A stretch of DNA of 64,000 bases from the NCBI GenBank assembly GCA_017545365.1, contig JAFWOP010000005.1:53244-117243 (forward strand), written 5' to 3'. The notes under the pieces were generated by a model. That model searched no databases. It was given only the letters and a program-made list of their open reading frames with translations, and was not told the DNA's origin. The translations under genes and the position numbers were made by a program. The stretch comes from Bacteroidales bacterium. GTDB taxonomy: Bacteria > Bacteroidota > Bacteroidia > Bacteroidales > P3. This document shows, one piece after another, positions 45,292 to 53,639 of this stretch (position 1 is its first letter; each line of letters starts with the position of its first letter).

Positions 45292-46656
45292 ATGACCTAC
45301 CAACAAACCCTCGAGTACCTCTTCAATTCCCTGCCCATGTATCACCGCATCGGGCAGGCGGCGTATAAGGCCGACATCACCAATACGGTGCAGCTCATGC
45401 AGCATCTCGGCAACCCCGAACGCAAGTTCCGCAGCATCCACGTGGCGGGTACCAACGGCAAAGGCTCTGTCTCCCATATGCTTGCCTCGGTTCTCATGCA
45501 GGCGGGCTACAAGGTGGGACTCTACACGTCGCCTCACTTGGTGGACTTTCGCGAGCGCATCCGCATCAATGGGCAAATGATACCCCAGCAGCGTGTCACT
45601 GACTTCGTCGAGCAGCATCGCGACTTTATGCAGTCTTTGCAGCTCAGTTTCTTCGAGATGACTGTGGGGTTAGCATTCGACCACTTCGCTGCGGAGCAGG
45701 TCGATGTGGCAGTGGTGGAAGTGGGCATGGGAGGAAGGCTCGACAGCACCAACGTCATCACCCCCGACCTCTGTGTCATCACCAACATAGGCTTCGACCA
45801 CACTCAGTTTCTTGGCGACACGTTGCCCAAGATAGCCGCTGAAAAGGCAGGCATCATCAAACCGCACATCCCCGTCGTGATAGGGGAGACCCATCCCGAA
45901 ACCAAGCCAGTCTTTGAGCAGCGGGCAGCCGAGCTCCAAGTCCCCGTATACTTTGCTGATGACAGCTATCGCATCATCCCGATTGCCAAACAACCCTTAT
46001 CTCAGAACGGCGAGCTCTGTTTCCCTACGTTGGAATTCAAAGTTGCGACCACTCATTCTCAATCCTCAATCCTCAATTCACAATTCACTTGTCCCCTCAC
46101 AGGCAGCTACCAGCTGAAGAACTTGGCCACCCTCTTCCAAGCATTAGAGCTTCTGCATACAGTAGGCTACACCATTACCGAGCAGCACATCCACGACGGC
46201 ATCGCCCGCGTAATGGAGGACACCGGACTTCATGGCCGATGGGAGAAGATAGACGAGCAGCCGCTCACCATCTGTGAGACAGCCCACAATGCCGACGGCA
46301 TCAGTGCCATGCTGCAGAAGCTGTCCGAAATACCCTACCGCCATCTGCATCTCATCTATGGCTGTGTCAACGACAAGGACTTCCACAAGATACTGCGCAT
46401 GCTTCCACAAGAGCGCACCACCTACTATTACACCCAGCCCAGCGTCCCCCGTGCCCTGCCCGTCGGGCAGCTGGTCGAAGCAGCCCAAAAGCTAGGCATG
46501 TCCGGCAAGGCCTTCCCCCGCGTAAGCGAGGCCATCGCCGCCGCCCGCCATGCCGCCGACCCCAGCCACGACCTCGTGCTTGTCACAGGCAGCATCTTCC
46601 TCGTCGCCGACGCGGTTGCATACTATCCATCCAGGATGGTGACGCGCCCGTGGTGA
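45292..46656 (+). CDS. folC: Bifunctional folylpolyglutamate/dihydrofolate synthase
   Basis: 454 residues. HVAGTNGKGSVSHMLASVL (P-loop), YTSPHLVDFRERIRING, the Mur-ligase-like GMGGRLDSTNVI and HGRWEKI are standard for FolC, which adds glutamate to dihydropteroate and folates with ATP. Two oddities: residues around HSQSSILNSQF are read from a CTCAATCCTC-type simple repeat (46056-46088) inserted in frame, and the last residues (PSRMVTRPW) come from the left 49-bp direct repeat of the ATPase module. Both lie at tolerant places, so the enzyme may still work. Confidence 0.93.
   Translation: MTYQQTLEYLFNSLPMYHRIGQAAYKADITNTVQLMQHLGNPERKFRSIHVAGTNGKGSVSHMLASVLMQAGYKVGLYTSPHLVDFRERIRINGQMIPQQRVTDFVEQHRDFMQSLQLSFFEMTVGLAFDHFAAEQVDVAVVEVGMGGRLDSTNVITPDLCVITNIGFDHTQFLGDTLPKIAAEKAGIIKPHIPVVIGETHPETKPVFEQRAAELQVPVYFADDSYRIIPIAKQPLSQNGELCFPTLEFKVATTHSQSSILNSQFTCPLTGSYQLKNLATLFQALELLHTVGYTITEQHIHDGIARVMEDTGLHGRWEKIDEQPLTICETAHNADGISAMLQKLSEIPYRHLHLIYGCVNDKDFHKILRMLPQERTTYYYTQPSVPRALPVGQLVEAAQKLGMSGKAFPRVSEAIAAARHAADPSHDLVLVTGSIFLVADAVAYYPSRMVTRPW
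46056..46088 (+). repeat. CTCAATCCTC-type repeat inside folC
   Basis: Tandem CTCAATC units followed by CAATTCACAATTC. Related tracts flank umuC (15852-15866 and 17054-17067). Such tracts are usually intergenic. Confidence 0.7.
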
Positions 46657-46683
46657 TAAGTCTAATGTGACAGACTGCTGGGC
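46635..46683 (+). repeat. 49-bp direct repeat, left copy
   Basis: It begins GATGGTGACGCGCCC and contains GTGATAAGTCTAAT; 42 of 49 bases match the right copy at 48118-48166. It covers the last codons of folC and follows a short stem CCATC-cag-GATGG (46627-46639). Confidence 0.85.
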
Positions 46684-46730
46684 AATGGGATGGGGACGAA
46701 GGTCTACTACAGAGGGCTTCAGTAGGACGG

Positions 46731-47906
46731 TTAATACAATAATCCAAACATCCAAAGGGGTATGATATTCAGATAAGGATAGAGTGTATCATCTTTTACT
46801 ACGTAGGCATCCTTGAGGTTCGCCACTTGTTTTCTGGTCTTGTTTTTCCCGCCAACCTCAAAAGTGTGTCTATCAACAATGAAATCGGCAACAGGTGAAG
46901 CGGAAACGCGGTGTCCAATTGCCACTTGCGAAAAGAAGAATGTCTCACGTATAGTACCCTTGTCTGGCTCGTTATCGCATAAAGAATAGCAGAGGTTGGT
47001 GTTGTTTAAATATACTTTCTCCACTTTAGTAAATCTATCCAGGATGTCGTCGTCCTCACGTAGTAGCCGTAGCAGTCCGGCCCTTTCCAGATAGTACATG
47101 ACCTCAGCCACCATTGTGCGGTCCATCTCAAGTGTCCGCCCCAAGTTGGAGTAGTTTGGCTTGAATGGTGTACTCTGAGCCAATACGTACATCAGTTTCT
47201 TCAATTTCCGGACAGTGGGTAATGCAATTTTTACTTGATTGGGAATGTCTACCTCTAAAGTCTGCGATACAACGGCGTCTAGTCGTTGCTGGTATCCAGG
47301 CTCTCCAAAAAATGGATAGTTGCCAGTCTTTAAATAATCGCTGAACAATTGCAATGGGTGTTCCATCTCAGGGATGCCCTGAATTTTGCCTGATAAAACT
47401 ACGTCTATTGCCTTTGGCTGTATGTTTGTTCCCTGTGAGAAATTGACATACTCCCTAAACGACATGGGTTCAAGTCGATATACTAAGGCACGACGGCTCA
47501 AGTCAACCTCCAGGCCTCTGATAATGTCAATCATAGATGACCCCGATAGGGTTATTTTTAAAGTCGGGTAGGTGTCATGAATCTCTTTTACCTCGCGTGA
47601 CCATCCAGGATATTTGTGTACCTCGTCAATATAAAGATGTTGACCTCCATGATGGTAGAAGTACTCTGCCAACTCCAGTAAGGTAGTAGATGTAAAATAA
47701 GGGTGGTCAGATGTGACATATAAAGAGGTGTCCTCTTCATTATTGATAAGAATATGCTGTAACATCATCGTGGTTTTGCCCACACCTCGGCAACCGAGTA
47801 TCATATTGAGATTGTTTTGCCACGGTATTTTGTCATGTAGATAGCGGACAAAATCGGTCTTAATCAATCCAAGCCGTTGATAATAAGCGTCTATCAGTTT
47901 TTTCAT
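46731..47906 (-). CDS. AAA ATPase with DUF4143-like C-terminal region
   Basis: 391 residues from ATG 47906 (MKKLIDAYYQRLGLIK); a longer open frame upstream crosses its promoter and the repeats. Walker A is LGCRGVGKTTMM, Walker B HLYIDEVHKYPGW, and the sensor region LSGSSM; the C-terminal half resembles the DUF4143 nuclease-like domain of this ATPase family, including FEVGGKNKTRKQVANL. Base composition is clearly more AT-rich than the neighbours, and the module is bracketed by 49-bp direct repeats, both signs of transfer. The family is very common in Bacteroidota and archaea and its function is not established. Confidence 0.88.
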   Translation of the reverse strand: MKKLIDAYYQRLGLIKTDFVRYLHDKIPWQNNLNMILGCRGVGKTTMMLQHILINNEEDTSLYVTSDHPYFTSTTLLELAEYFYHHGGQHLYIDEVHKYPGWSREVKEIHDTYPTLKITLSGSSMIDIIRGLEVDLSRRALVYRLEPMSFREYVNFSQGTNIQPKAIDVVLSGKIQGIPEMEHPLQLFSDYLKTGNYPFFGEPGYQQRLDAVVSQTLEVDIPNQVKIALPTVRKLKKLMYVLAQSTPFKPNYSNLGRTLEMDRTMVAEVMYYLERAGLLRLLREDDDILDRFTKVEKVYLNNTNLCYSLCDNEPDKGTIRETFFFSQVAIGHRVSASPVADFIVDRHTFEVGGKNKTRKQVANLKDAYVVKDDTLYPYLNIIPLWMFGLLY

Positions 47907-47933
47907 GTTTTTTGTTCCCTCATTTGAATGTTG

Positions 47934-47964
47934 CAAAAATACTAAAAATCTTTGAAATAACAAA
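47934..47964 (-). promoter_or_regulatory. Promoter of the AAA ATPase gene
   Basis: On the minus strand TTTG (47961-47964) and TATTTTTG (47934-47941) are separated by 19 bp, a full consensus match, with the ATG about 28 bases downstream. Confidence 0.75.
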
Positions 47965-48099
47965 AAAAGTGAGCATTTTTGTGGATTGTATTCTGCAATT
48001 TTTTGACAAAAGCGTTGGATGTAATCCACATTTTTCTTATTGTTTTGCAGATTGTGGGCCGCAGTTTTGCCTGTCCGATGGCTGTGGGTGGAAGAAATA

Positions 48100-48132
48100 G
48101 GGCGCGTCACCATCCATGATGGTGACGCGCCC
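48100..48132. terminator. 15-bp perfect palindrome with 3-base loop, possible bidirectional terminator
   Basis: GGGCGCGTCACCATC (48100-48114) and GATGGTGACGCGCCC (48118-48132) form a perfect stem around loop CAT, 25 bases after the stop of the minus-strand lipoprotein gene. Its right arm is the start of the right 49-bp direct repeat. There is no strong T tract. Confidence 0.6.
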
Positions 48133-48166
48133 TTAGTGATAAGTCTAATAGAACAGGCTACTGGGC
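48118..48166 (+). repeat. 49-bp direct repeat, right copy
   Basis: Matches the copy at 46635-46683 at 42 of 49 positions. It runs into the last codons of the minus-strand lipoprotein gene, as the left copy runs through the end of folC. Confidence 0.85.
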
Positions 48167-48622
48167 CAGCGGGGCGGAGCCGAGGGCCTGCAGCAGCTGG
48201 ATGATTGCAGTGGCAGTGCCGATGCTGTTGGTGATGGTGGCGGCGTTGACGTTCAGCCCCGTCAGGGTGTTCATCTTGTCGATGATGGTGCCCACGTTGG
48301 CCGAAGTGATGAGGCCGGCGCCGGCGGCCACCATGCCGGAGGCAAAGGCTTTCTTATAGTTGGGGTCAGCCTGGTTGTTGCGGAAGTTGGTGTAGGCCGT
48401 GGCCAGGTTGAGGGCGGCGGTGAGGTCGTTTGGGTTGCCGAGGTTGATGGTGCCGGTGCTCTTGTATGAATTGTAGAGCGACACCAAGGCGCGGGCCGAG
48501 GCCTTTCCGCTGTCTTTGGCGGCCGTGCTGGAGGCGGTGTTGGCTGTTCCGAAGGAGGATGAACTACATGATGCAAGTGCCAGGGTGGCGAAACACATCA
48601 TAATGATACTGAATTTCTTCAT
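48158..48622 (-). CDS. Hypothetical lipoprotein
   Basis: 154 residues with lipoprotein signal (CFATLALASC). After a serine/threonine/alanine-rich linker the mature protein is alanine- and asparagine-rich and helical (DLTAALNLATAYTNFRNNQA, FASGMVAAGAGLITSANVG). No motif is recognised. A divergent promoter region is shared with pruA. Its 3' end overlaps the right direct repeat. Confidence 0.75.
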   Translation of the reverse strand: MKKFSIIMMCFATLALASCSSSSFGTANTASSTAAKDSGKASARALVSLYNSYKSTGTINLGNPNDLTAALNLATAYTNFRNNQADPNYKKAFASGMVAAGAGLITSANVGTIIDKMNTLTGLNVNAATITNSIGTATAIIQLLQALGSAPLAQ

Positions 48623-48660
48623 GGTATTTTAATGTTAAGTTGTATTGTTCTTTTCAAGCT

Positions 48661-48669
48661 GCAAAGATA
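48661..48669 (-). promoter_or_regulatory. -7 box TATCTTTG of the lipoprotein gene at 48158-48622
   Basis: On the minus strand TATCTTTGC lies 39 bases before the ATG at 48622; no clear -33 box. Confidence 0.55.
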
Positions 48670-48677
48670 CATTTTTT

Positions 48678-48707
48678 TTTGCATATCGAAAAAAAATCGT
48701 ATATTTG
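48678..48707 (+). promoter_or_regulatory. Promoter of pruA
   Basis: TTTG (48678-48681) and TATATTTG (48700-48707) with an 18-bp spacer, about 50 bases before the pruA start. It is divergent from the lipoprotein promoter. Confidence 0.65.
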
Positions 48708-48758
48708 CAAACCAATTTTTGAAAGAAATTATAGTTAAATACCTGTTATTAAAATCTT

Positions 48759-50393
48759 ATGAATAATACACTTTTCACTTTCCCAAAGCCTGAGAACGAA
48801 CCCGTCCTTGGCTACAAACCCGGCAGTGCCGAACGTAAGGAAATCCGCAAAGCCCTTGACGAACTGTACAATACGGTGACCGACATCCCTGCCATCATCG
48901 GTGGCAAGGAGGTTCGCACCGCTGAAACTGGCACCATCGTGATGCCCACCGAGAACCACCACGTGCTGGCCAAGTACTACAAGGTGGGCGAGAAAGAAGT
49001 CCAGATGGCTATCGATGCAGCCATGAAGGCCCGTGAGGAATGGTCCAACATGCCGTGGATCGACCGCGCCAGTGTGATGCTCAAAATCGCCACCCTCATC
49101 AGTGGCAAATACCGTTGGCTGATTAACGCCGCCACCATGCTGGGGCAGGGCAAGACCACCATGCAGGCCGAAATCGACTCCGCTTGCGAGCTCGTCGACT
49201 TCCTCCGCTACAATGCCTACTATGCCTCGCAAATCTACAGCGACCAGCCCTGCAGCGACAAGGGCACGCTCAACTATGTGACCTATCGTCCTATGGAAGG
49301 CTTTGTGTTCGCCATCACCCCCTTCAACTTCACCTCCATCGCCAGCAACCTCTGCCTCTCGCCCGTGCTGATGGGCAACGTGTGCATCTGGAAGCCCAGC
49401 ACCACCGCCATGCTCTCCAACTACCTGCTGATGAAAATCTACAAAGAGGCTGGTCTGCCCGACGGCGTGGTCAACTTCCTCCCTGGCAGCGGCTCGCTCA
49501 TCGGCAAGGTGGCTTTTGCCGACAAGAACCTCTGCGGCGTCCACTTCACCGGCTCCACCGGCACCTTCAACAGCTTCTGGAAGTCCATCGGCGACAATAT
49601 TGCCAACTACCGCACCTATCCCAAGATTGTGGGTGAGACCGGCGGTAAGGACTTCATCTTCGCCCACAAGTCGGCCGCTGCCGACCAAGTGGCAACAGCC
49701 ATCGTCCGTGGCGCCTTCGAGTTCCAAGGGCAGAAATGCTCGGCTGCCAGCCGTGCCTACATCCCTGCAAGCCTCTGGCCCGAGGTCAAACGCCTCGTGG
49801 GTGAGATGCTGGCCGAAATCAAGGTGGGCGATGTCCGCGACTTCAGCTGCTTCGTGAACGCCGTAATCGACGAAGCCTCCTTCGACAACTGCATGCGCTA
49901 CATCGAGCATGCCAAGCAGAGCCCCGATGCAGAAATTGTCTTCGGCGGCACCGGCGACAAGAGCCAGGGGTGGTTCGTCCAGCCCACGGTCATCCTGGCC
50001 AAAGACCCCAAGTACAAATCCATGTGCGAAGAAATCTTCGGACCCATCATCACCGTCTACGTGTACGAAGATGACAAATACGAGGAGACCCTCCACCTCT
50101 GCGACGAGACCTCGCCCTATGCACTCACTGGCGCCATCTTCGCCAGCTGCCGCAAGGCCCTGCACACCGGTGCCGAAATTCTAAAATACGCAGCGGGCAA
50201 CATCTATTACAACGACAAGCCCACCGGGGCCGTCGTCGGCCAGCAGCCCTTCGGCGGCGCACGCGCCAGCGGCACCAACGACAAGGCCGGTTCCTACCTC
50301 AACCTCATCCGTTGGACCAGCCCCCAGGCCATCAAAGAGACCTTCGACCCAGCCCACGACTACAAGTATCCCTTCATCAGCAACGCTGAATAA
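48759..50393 (+). CDS. pruA: L-glutamate gamma-semialdehyde (1-pyrroline-5-carboxylate) dehydrogenase
   Basis: 544 residues, the long form resembling ALDH4A1. The catalytic cysteine is residue 327 in GQKCSAASR; the NAD-binding region FTGSTGTFNSF, the general-base loop VGETGGKDFIFA and the oxyanion-region ITPFNFT are in place. It oxidises glutamate semialdehyde to glutamate with NAD, the last step of proline and arginine catabolism. No proline dehydrogenase gene is adjacent. A terminator follows. Confidence 0.95.
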   Translation: MNNTLFTFPKPENEPVLGYKPGSAERKEIRKALDELYNTVTDIPAIIGGKEVRTAETGTIVMPTENHHVLAKYYKVGEKEVQMAIDAAMKAREEWSNMPWIDRASVMLKIATLISGKYRWLINAATMLGQGKTTMQAEIDSACELVDFLRYNAYYASQIYSDQPCSDKGTLNYVTYRPMEGFVFAITPFNFTSIASNLCLSPVLMGNVCIWKPSTTAMLSNYLLMKIYKEAGLPDGVVNFLPGSGSLIGKVAFADKNLCGVHFTGSTGTFNSFWKSIGDNIANYRTYPKIVGETGGKDFIFAHKSAAADQVATAIVRGAFEFQGQKCSAASRAYIPASLWPEVKRLVGEMLAEIKVGDVRDFSCFVNAVIDEASFDNCMRYIEHAKQSPDAEIVFGGTGDKSQGWFVQPTVILAKDPKYKSMCEEIFGPIITVYVYEDDKYEETLHLCDETSPYALTGAIFASCRKALHTGAEILKYAAGNIYYNDKPTGAVVGQQPFGGARASGTNDKAGSYLNLIRWTSPQAIKETFDPAHDYKYPFISNAE

Positions 50394-50404
50394 TCACTTA
50401 TCCA

Positions 50405-50440
50405 CAGGCGCAGCAGTCCATGCTGCGCCTGTCTTATCTT
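50405..50440 (+). terminator. Terminator of pruA
   Basis: CAGGCGCAGCA (50405-50415) pairs perfectly with TGCTGCGCCTG (50421-50431), five-base loop, followed by TCTTATCTTT. Confidence 0.75.
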
Positions 50441-50442
50441 TC

Positions 50443-51162
50443 ATGAAGAAACACCTTTTATTCATTGTCGCCCTGTTTGCCTTCGTGGTTGCGGCAAAGG
50501 CACAAGAAGTGGCTCCGACCGAACCCAAATCCGAGAGAACAAGGCATTGGAACATCGGGCTGGTCATCGGAACTGACCGCAACTACCACATCGCCGACAT
50601 GTCGTACATGATCGAGTACAGCTACTCCAAGTACGCCCCCGGCCGCAGCTTCGGACTCCAGCTGGGATATACGCCTGTGAAATGGCTCACGATACGTGTG
50701 GACGGGGTGCTGACCGACAAGAACGTCTATCGCAGCCATGTGATTACCCAATCCAACCTCTCCTTGCCCGACACTACCCTCAGCAGCTACTTCAACCTTC
50801 CGATAATGTTGCAGCTGAATGTGGGTCGGCTGGTGCAGCTCCATGTCTTTGGCGGCGGCTATGTGGGCTACCTCATGGCTCGTGGCAGAGTAGGGCTCAC
50901 CCAGGGAATGGACTATATCTACTATTATTCCGAGATGGTCGACCTCGAATCCCCCGAATCCATCAGACGCGACAATCGGGATGATGCCGGTTTCGTCTAT
51001 GGCGCAGGGGTGAGCACCGTGATTGTGAAAAGGTTCGAAATAGGACTGGAAGCTCGCTGGTACTACGGCGTGCTGGACACCCAGAAGGATTATATGGCTC
51101 ATCTCAACCCGCACTACAACACCACTTTCGTCATGCAAGGAGGGTTGAGCTACAGATTCTGA
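50443..51162 (+). CDS. PorT-like outer-membrane beta-barrel protein
   Basis: 239 residues with a signal peptide ending AKAQ. The body is a small barrel (GRSFGLQLGYTPVKWLTIRVD, YFNLPIMLQLNVG, FVYGAGVSTVIVKRFEIGLEARWYYG) with C-terminal SYRF, as in the PorT/outer-membrane beta-barrel families of Bacteroidota. The ATG falls inside the tail of the pruA terminator region. It precedes an S41 peptidase gene by 23 bases. Function unknown. Confidence 0.8.
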   Translation: MKKHLLFIVALFAFVVAAKAQEVAPTEPKSERTRHWNIGLVIGTDRNYHIADMSYMIEYSYSKYAPGRSFGLQLGYTPVKWLTIRVDGVLTDKNVYRSHVITQSNLSLPDTTLSSYFNLPIMLQLNVGRLVQLHVFGGGYVGYLMARGRVGLTQGMDYIYYYSEMVDLESPESIRRDNRDDAGFVYGAGVSTVIVKRFEIGLEARWYYGVLDTQKDYMAHLNPHYNTTFVMQGGLSYRF

Positions 51163-51185
51163 TAGTCTAATTGTAAATCATTGAT

Positions 51186-52532
51186 ATGAACAATATGGTT
51201 AAGATACCTTCTTTCCGCCAGCTCCTTTGTCTTGCCCTCGTCGTTATGGTGGGCCTCACCTCATGCCGTAAGGATTCGGAGTTTGAAGACATGGTGAACC
51301 CCAACAACCGAGTCTGCAAGACCTATCTGCAACAGTTTAAGACCGTGTGGGACGGCATGAGCCAGGGCTATGTCTTTTGGGGACGCGACACCGTGGACTG
51401 GGATGCCCGCTACGAGAAATACAAACCCATCTTCGAGGCCTTCGATGCCCGCCCGGCAAGCCAGCCGGTCACCCAGGCCGAATACCAGCAGGCTTATGAA
51501 GGCTTGTTCGAAGGTCTGCTCGACCACCATCTCTTTGGCAAGTTCTGTGTGCCCAGAGGCAAATTCGAAGCCATCGTCAACCCGGGGCAGAACGATTATG
51601 TGCATGACACTTGGGCCGGATATGAGCGTTCCGTCCAACTGCAGGTGCTGAAGAGCCGTCCCGACCTGGTGCCCGGCTCCTATTGTGCCTACGACCCCGA
51701 GGATTATGGCAGTTTCGAAATCCCCGGCACCTACTTCGCACTGCTGAAGGTGGCCCCGGGCAAGATGATAGCCTATTTCCGCTTCACCAACTTCTATTTG
51801 AACAACATATATTATTACCACGACGCTTTGCAGCGGGGAGAATCGGTTCAGGCTCCCTTGAAGAAATTCTACGGCTCACGCTACTGGGAGGGCATTTCCG
51901 ACCTTACGGGTTATGCCAATAACGACTCCGTCGTCGGCCTCATCCTCGACCTCCGTGGCAACGGCGGAGGCAGCACCTCCGACCTGGTGCCCTTTATCGG
52001 CTCGCTGTCTCAGTCCTCTACCCAGGTGGGCTACACGCGTGTGAAGGACGGCTTTGGCCGTCTCGACTACAGTCCTTGGTCGGAGTACACCATCGACTGC
52101 CCGGGAAAGCATCTGAAAGAGCCGAAACCCATCGTGGTGCTGTCCGACATCAACTCGGTCAGCTGTGCCGAACTGGCCACCCTGCTGATTAAGAACCTGC
52201 CCAACGGCACTTTCATCGGCGAACGCACCTACGGCGCCGTGGGCGCCCTGCTGCCCCATTCCGATGTGAGCCACGACCTCTTCTACAGCGGTTGCTTTGG
52301 CGATTACGACTATTTCCAGTACGACAAAGATATCTATCGTTACAAAGATATCTTCGGCTATTATGTCTACACCAGCACCTACCACATGGTCGACAAAGAC
52401 TTTAACGACATCGAGGGCATCGGCGTGCCTCCCGACATAGAGGTGAAATACGACATGCACGGCCTGATGTACAACCACATCGACAATCAGATGGATGCCG
52501 CCGTGGACTTCATCAAAGGTGCAATACAGTAG
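51186..52532 (+). CDS. S41 family peptidase lipoprotein
   Basis: 448 residues with lipoprotein signal (VVMVGLTSC). The protease core contains VGLILDLRGNGGGSTSDL, and the nucleophile segment SDINSVSCAEL (serine near residue 325, followed by GTFIGERTYGAVG). C-terminal processing peptidases of this family cleave proteins in the periplasm or at the surface. No PDZ domain is obvious. It forms a unit with the PorT-like barrel gene and is followed by a strong terminator. Confidence 0.88.
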   Translation: MNNMVKIPSFRQLLCLALVVMVGLTSCRKDSEFEDMVNPNNRVCKTYLQQFKTVWDGMSQGYVFWGRDTVDWDARYEKYKPIFEAFDARPASQPVTQAEYQQAYEGLFEGLLDHHLFGKFCVPRGKFEAIVNPGQNDYVHDTWAGYERSVQLQVLKSRPDLVPGSYCAYDPEDYGSFEIPGTYFALLKVAPGKMIAYFRFTNFYLNNIYYYHDALQRGESVQAPLKKFYGSRYWEGISDLTGYANNDSVVGLILDLRGNGGGSTSDLVPFIGSLSQSSTQVGYTRVKDGFGRLDYSPWSEYTIDCPGKHLKEPKPIVVLSDINSVSCAELATLLIKNLPNGTFIGERTYGAVGALLPHSDVSHDLFYSGCFGDYDYFQYDKDIYRYKDIFGYYVYTSTYHMVDKDFNDIEGIGVPPDIEVKYDMHGLMYNHIDNQMDAAVDFIKGAIQ

Positions 52533-52599
52533 CCTCCCTTACCCTAGGGGTTAGCCACCGCTCCCCTTTCGCCATTTCTTGTCTGAATATCAGATGAAA

Positions 52600-52656
52600 A
52601 TAAGCTCATTTTAGGGCGTTAAGTCCTAAAAGGAGCTTATATTTATTCTATTTTTA
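52600..52656 (+). terminator. Terminator between convergent genes
   Basis: A 16-bp stem (52600-52615 with 52625-52640) with one mismatch, nine-base loop, then an AT-rich tail ATTTATTCTATTTTT. It can serve both the S41 peptidase gene and, on the other strand, the BtuF-like gene. Confidence 0.75.
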
Positions 52657-52723
52657 TCCCAAAAGAAGCGACAGCAGGGCGGAGAGGGTGGCTGCTTGTT
52701 CTAATGCTCTATATTGTTGGCGG

Positions 52724-53611
52724 TTATTGCTGGTGGAGGCGGGCGAAAAGGAACTGGATGGCTTCGGTGTTGCGGGGCACCTGAAGGTCAATCAGCCCGC
52801 TCTCGATGCCGATGACGTGCCCTTTTTTCACCGCCTTCAGGCGGTTGTAAGGGGTTGTGTTGCAGAAGGTGGCGCTGTCTTCGCGGCGGATGACGATGTA
52901 GTCGGGGTCCTGGGTCATGAGGCTTTCCAGGCTGTAGCTCCATCCGCTGACGTCTTCGGCTATGTTGCGGCCTCCGGCCATCTTGATGATGTCGTTGATG
53001 AAGGAGTCGCCTCCGGCGGTGAAATTGCCTGAGGGGCCGAAGCCGACCACGTAGTAGACCGATTTGGGCTGGGCGTTGGTCTGCAGGTCGAGGTCGGCGA
53101 GCTGGGCGCGCAATAGTGCGTTCAGGCTGTCGGCTGCGGTGGTGCGGCCTATCAGTTTGCCTATTTTGCTGATGTTGTCGTACAGCCCGTCGTATCGTTT
53201 CTGCTCGATGACGCAGACGGTGGGGACACCCATCTTGCCCATTTGGACGGTGCTTTTCTTGGGTATCATGGAGCCGCTGATGACCAAGTCGGGGCTGAGG
53301 GACATGATTTTTTCGATATTCAGGTTGCTGATGCCGCCTATGCTTTCCACGTCGGCCACTTCGGGCGGGTAGGAGCAGAAGTCGGTGCGTCCCACCAGCA
53401 GATGGCTGCCGCCCAGGGCATAGATGATTTCGGTGACGGCGGGCGAGGTGCTTACGATGCGGGAGGGGTGGAGGGGGATGTCCACGGTGGTGCCGTAGTC
53501 GTCGGTGTAGGTGACGGTCTGCTGCTCGCCCTTGACCGAGGCCGAGGGGTTGTTGCAGCCAATCATCACTAGGGCCGCAAGCATTGCTGCGACTAAATGG
53601 GTCAGTCTCAT
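52724..53611 (-). CDS. BtuF-like periplasmic metal/cobalamin-binding lipoprotein
   Basis: 295 residues with lipoprotein signal (LAALVMIGC). The helical-backbone metal receptor (class III solute-binding) fold is shown by RIVSTSPAVTEIIYALGG, VGRTDFCSYPPEV, LSPDLVISG and VPRNTEAIQFL. Such proteins feed BtuCD-type importers for B12, heme or siderophores. No permease or ATPase gene is adjacent, so the ligand and partner are unknown. It lies 28 bases after fabG and may be co-transcribed. Confidence 0.88.
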   Translation of the reverse strand: MRLTHLVAAMLAALVMIGCNNPSASVKGEQQTVTYTDDYGTTVDIPLHPSRIVSTSPAVTEIIYALGGSHLLVGRTDFCSYPPEVADVESIGGISNLNIEKIMSLSPDLVISGSMIPKKSTVQMGKMGVPTVCVIEQKRYDGLYDNISKIGKLIGRTTAADSLNALLRAQLADLDLQTNAQPKSVYYVVGFGPSGNFTAGGDSFINDIIKMAGGRNIAEDVSGWSYSLESLMTQDPDYIVIRREDSATFCNTTPYNRLKAVKKGHVIGIESGLIDLQVPRNTEAIQFLFARLHQQ

Positions 53612-53639
53612 ACTACTTACATTTTAAGAACAACCATAA

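Noticed and set aside
46731..48113. Start of the ATPase gene at 48113
   Set aside because: The extra 69 codons cross a full consensus promoter and the palindrome, and the family start MKKLIDAYYQRL lies at 47906.
48735..50165. 476-codon open frame opposite pruA
   Set aside because: It is the antisense shadow of a clear dehydrogenase gene, with composition driven by GC-rich codons on the other strand and no recognisable domain.
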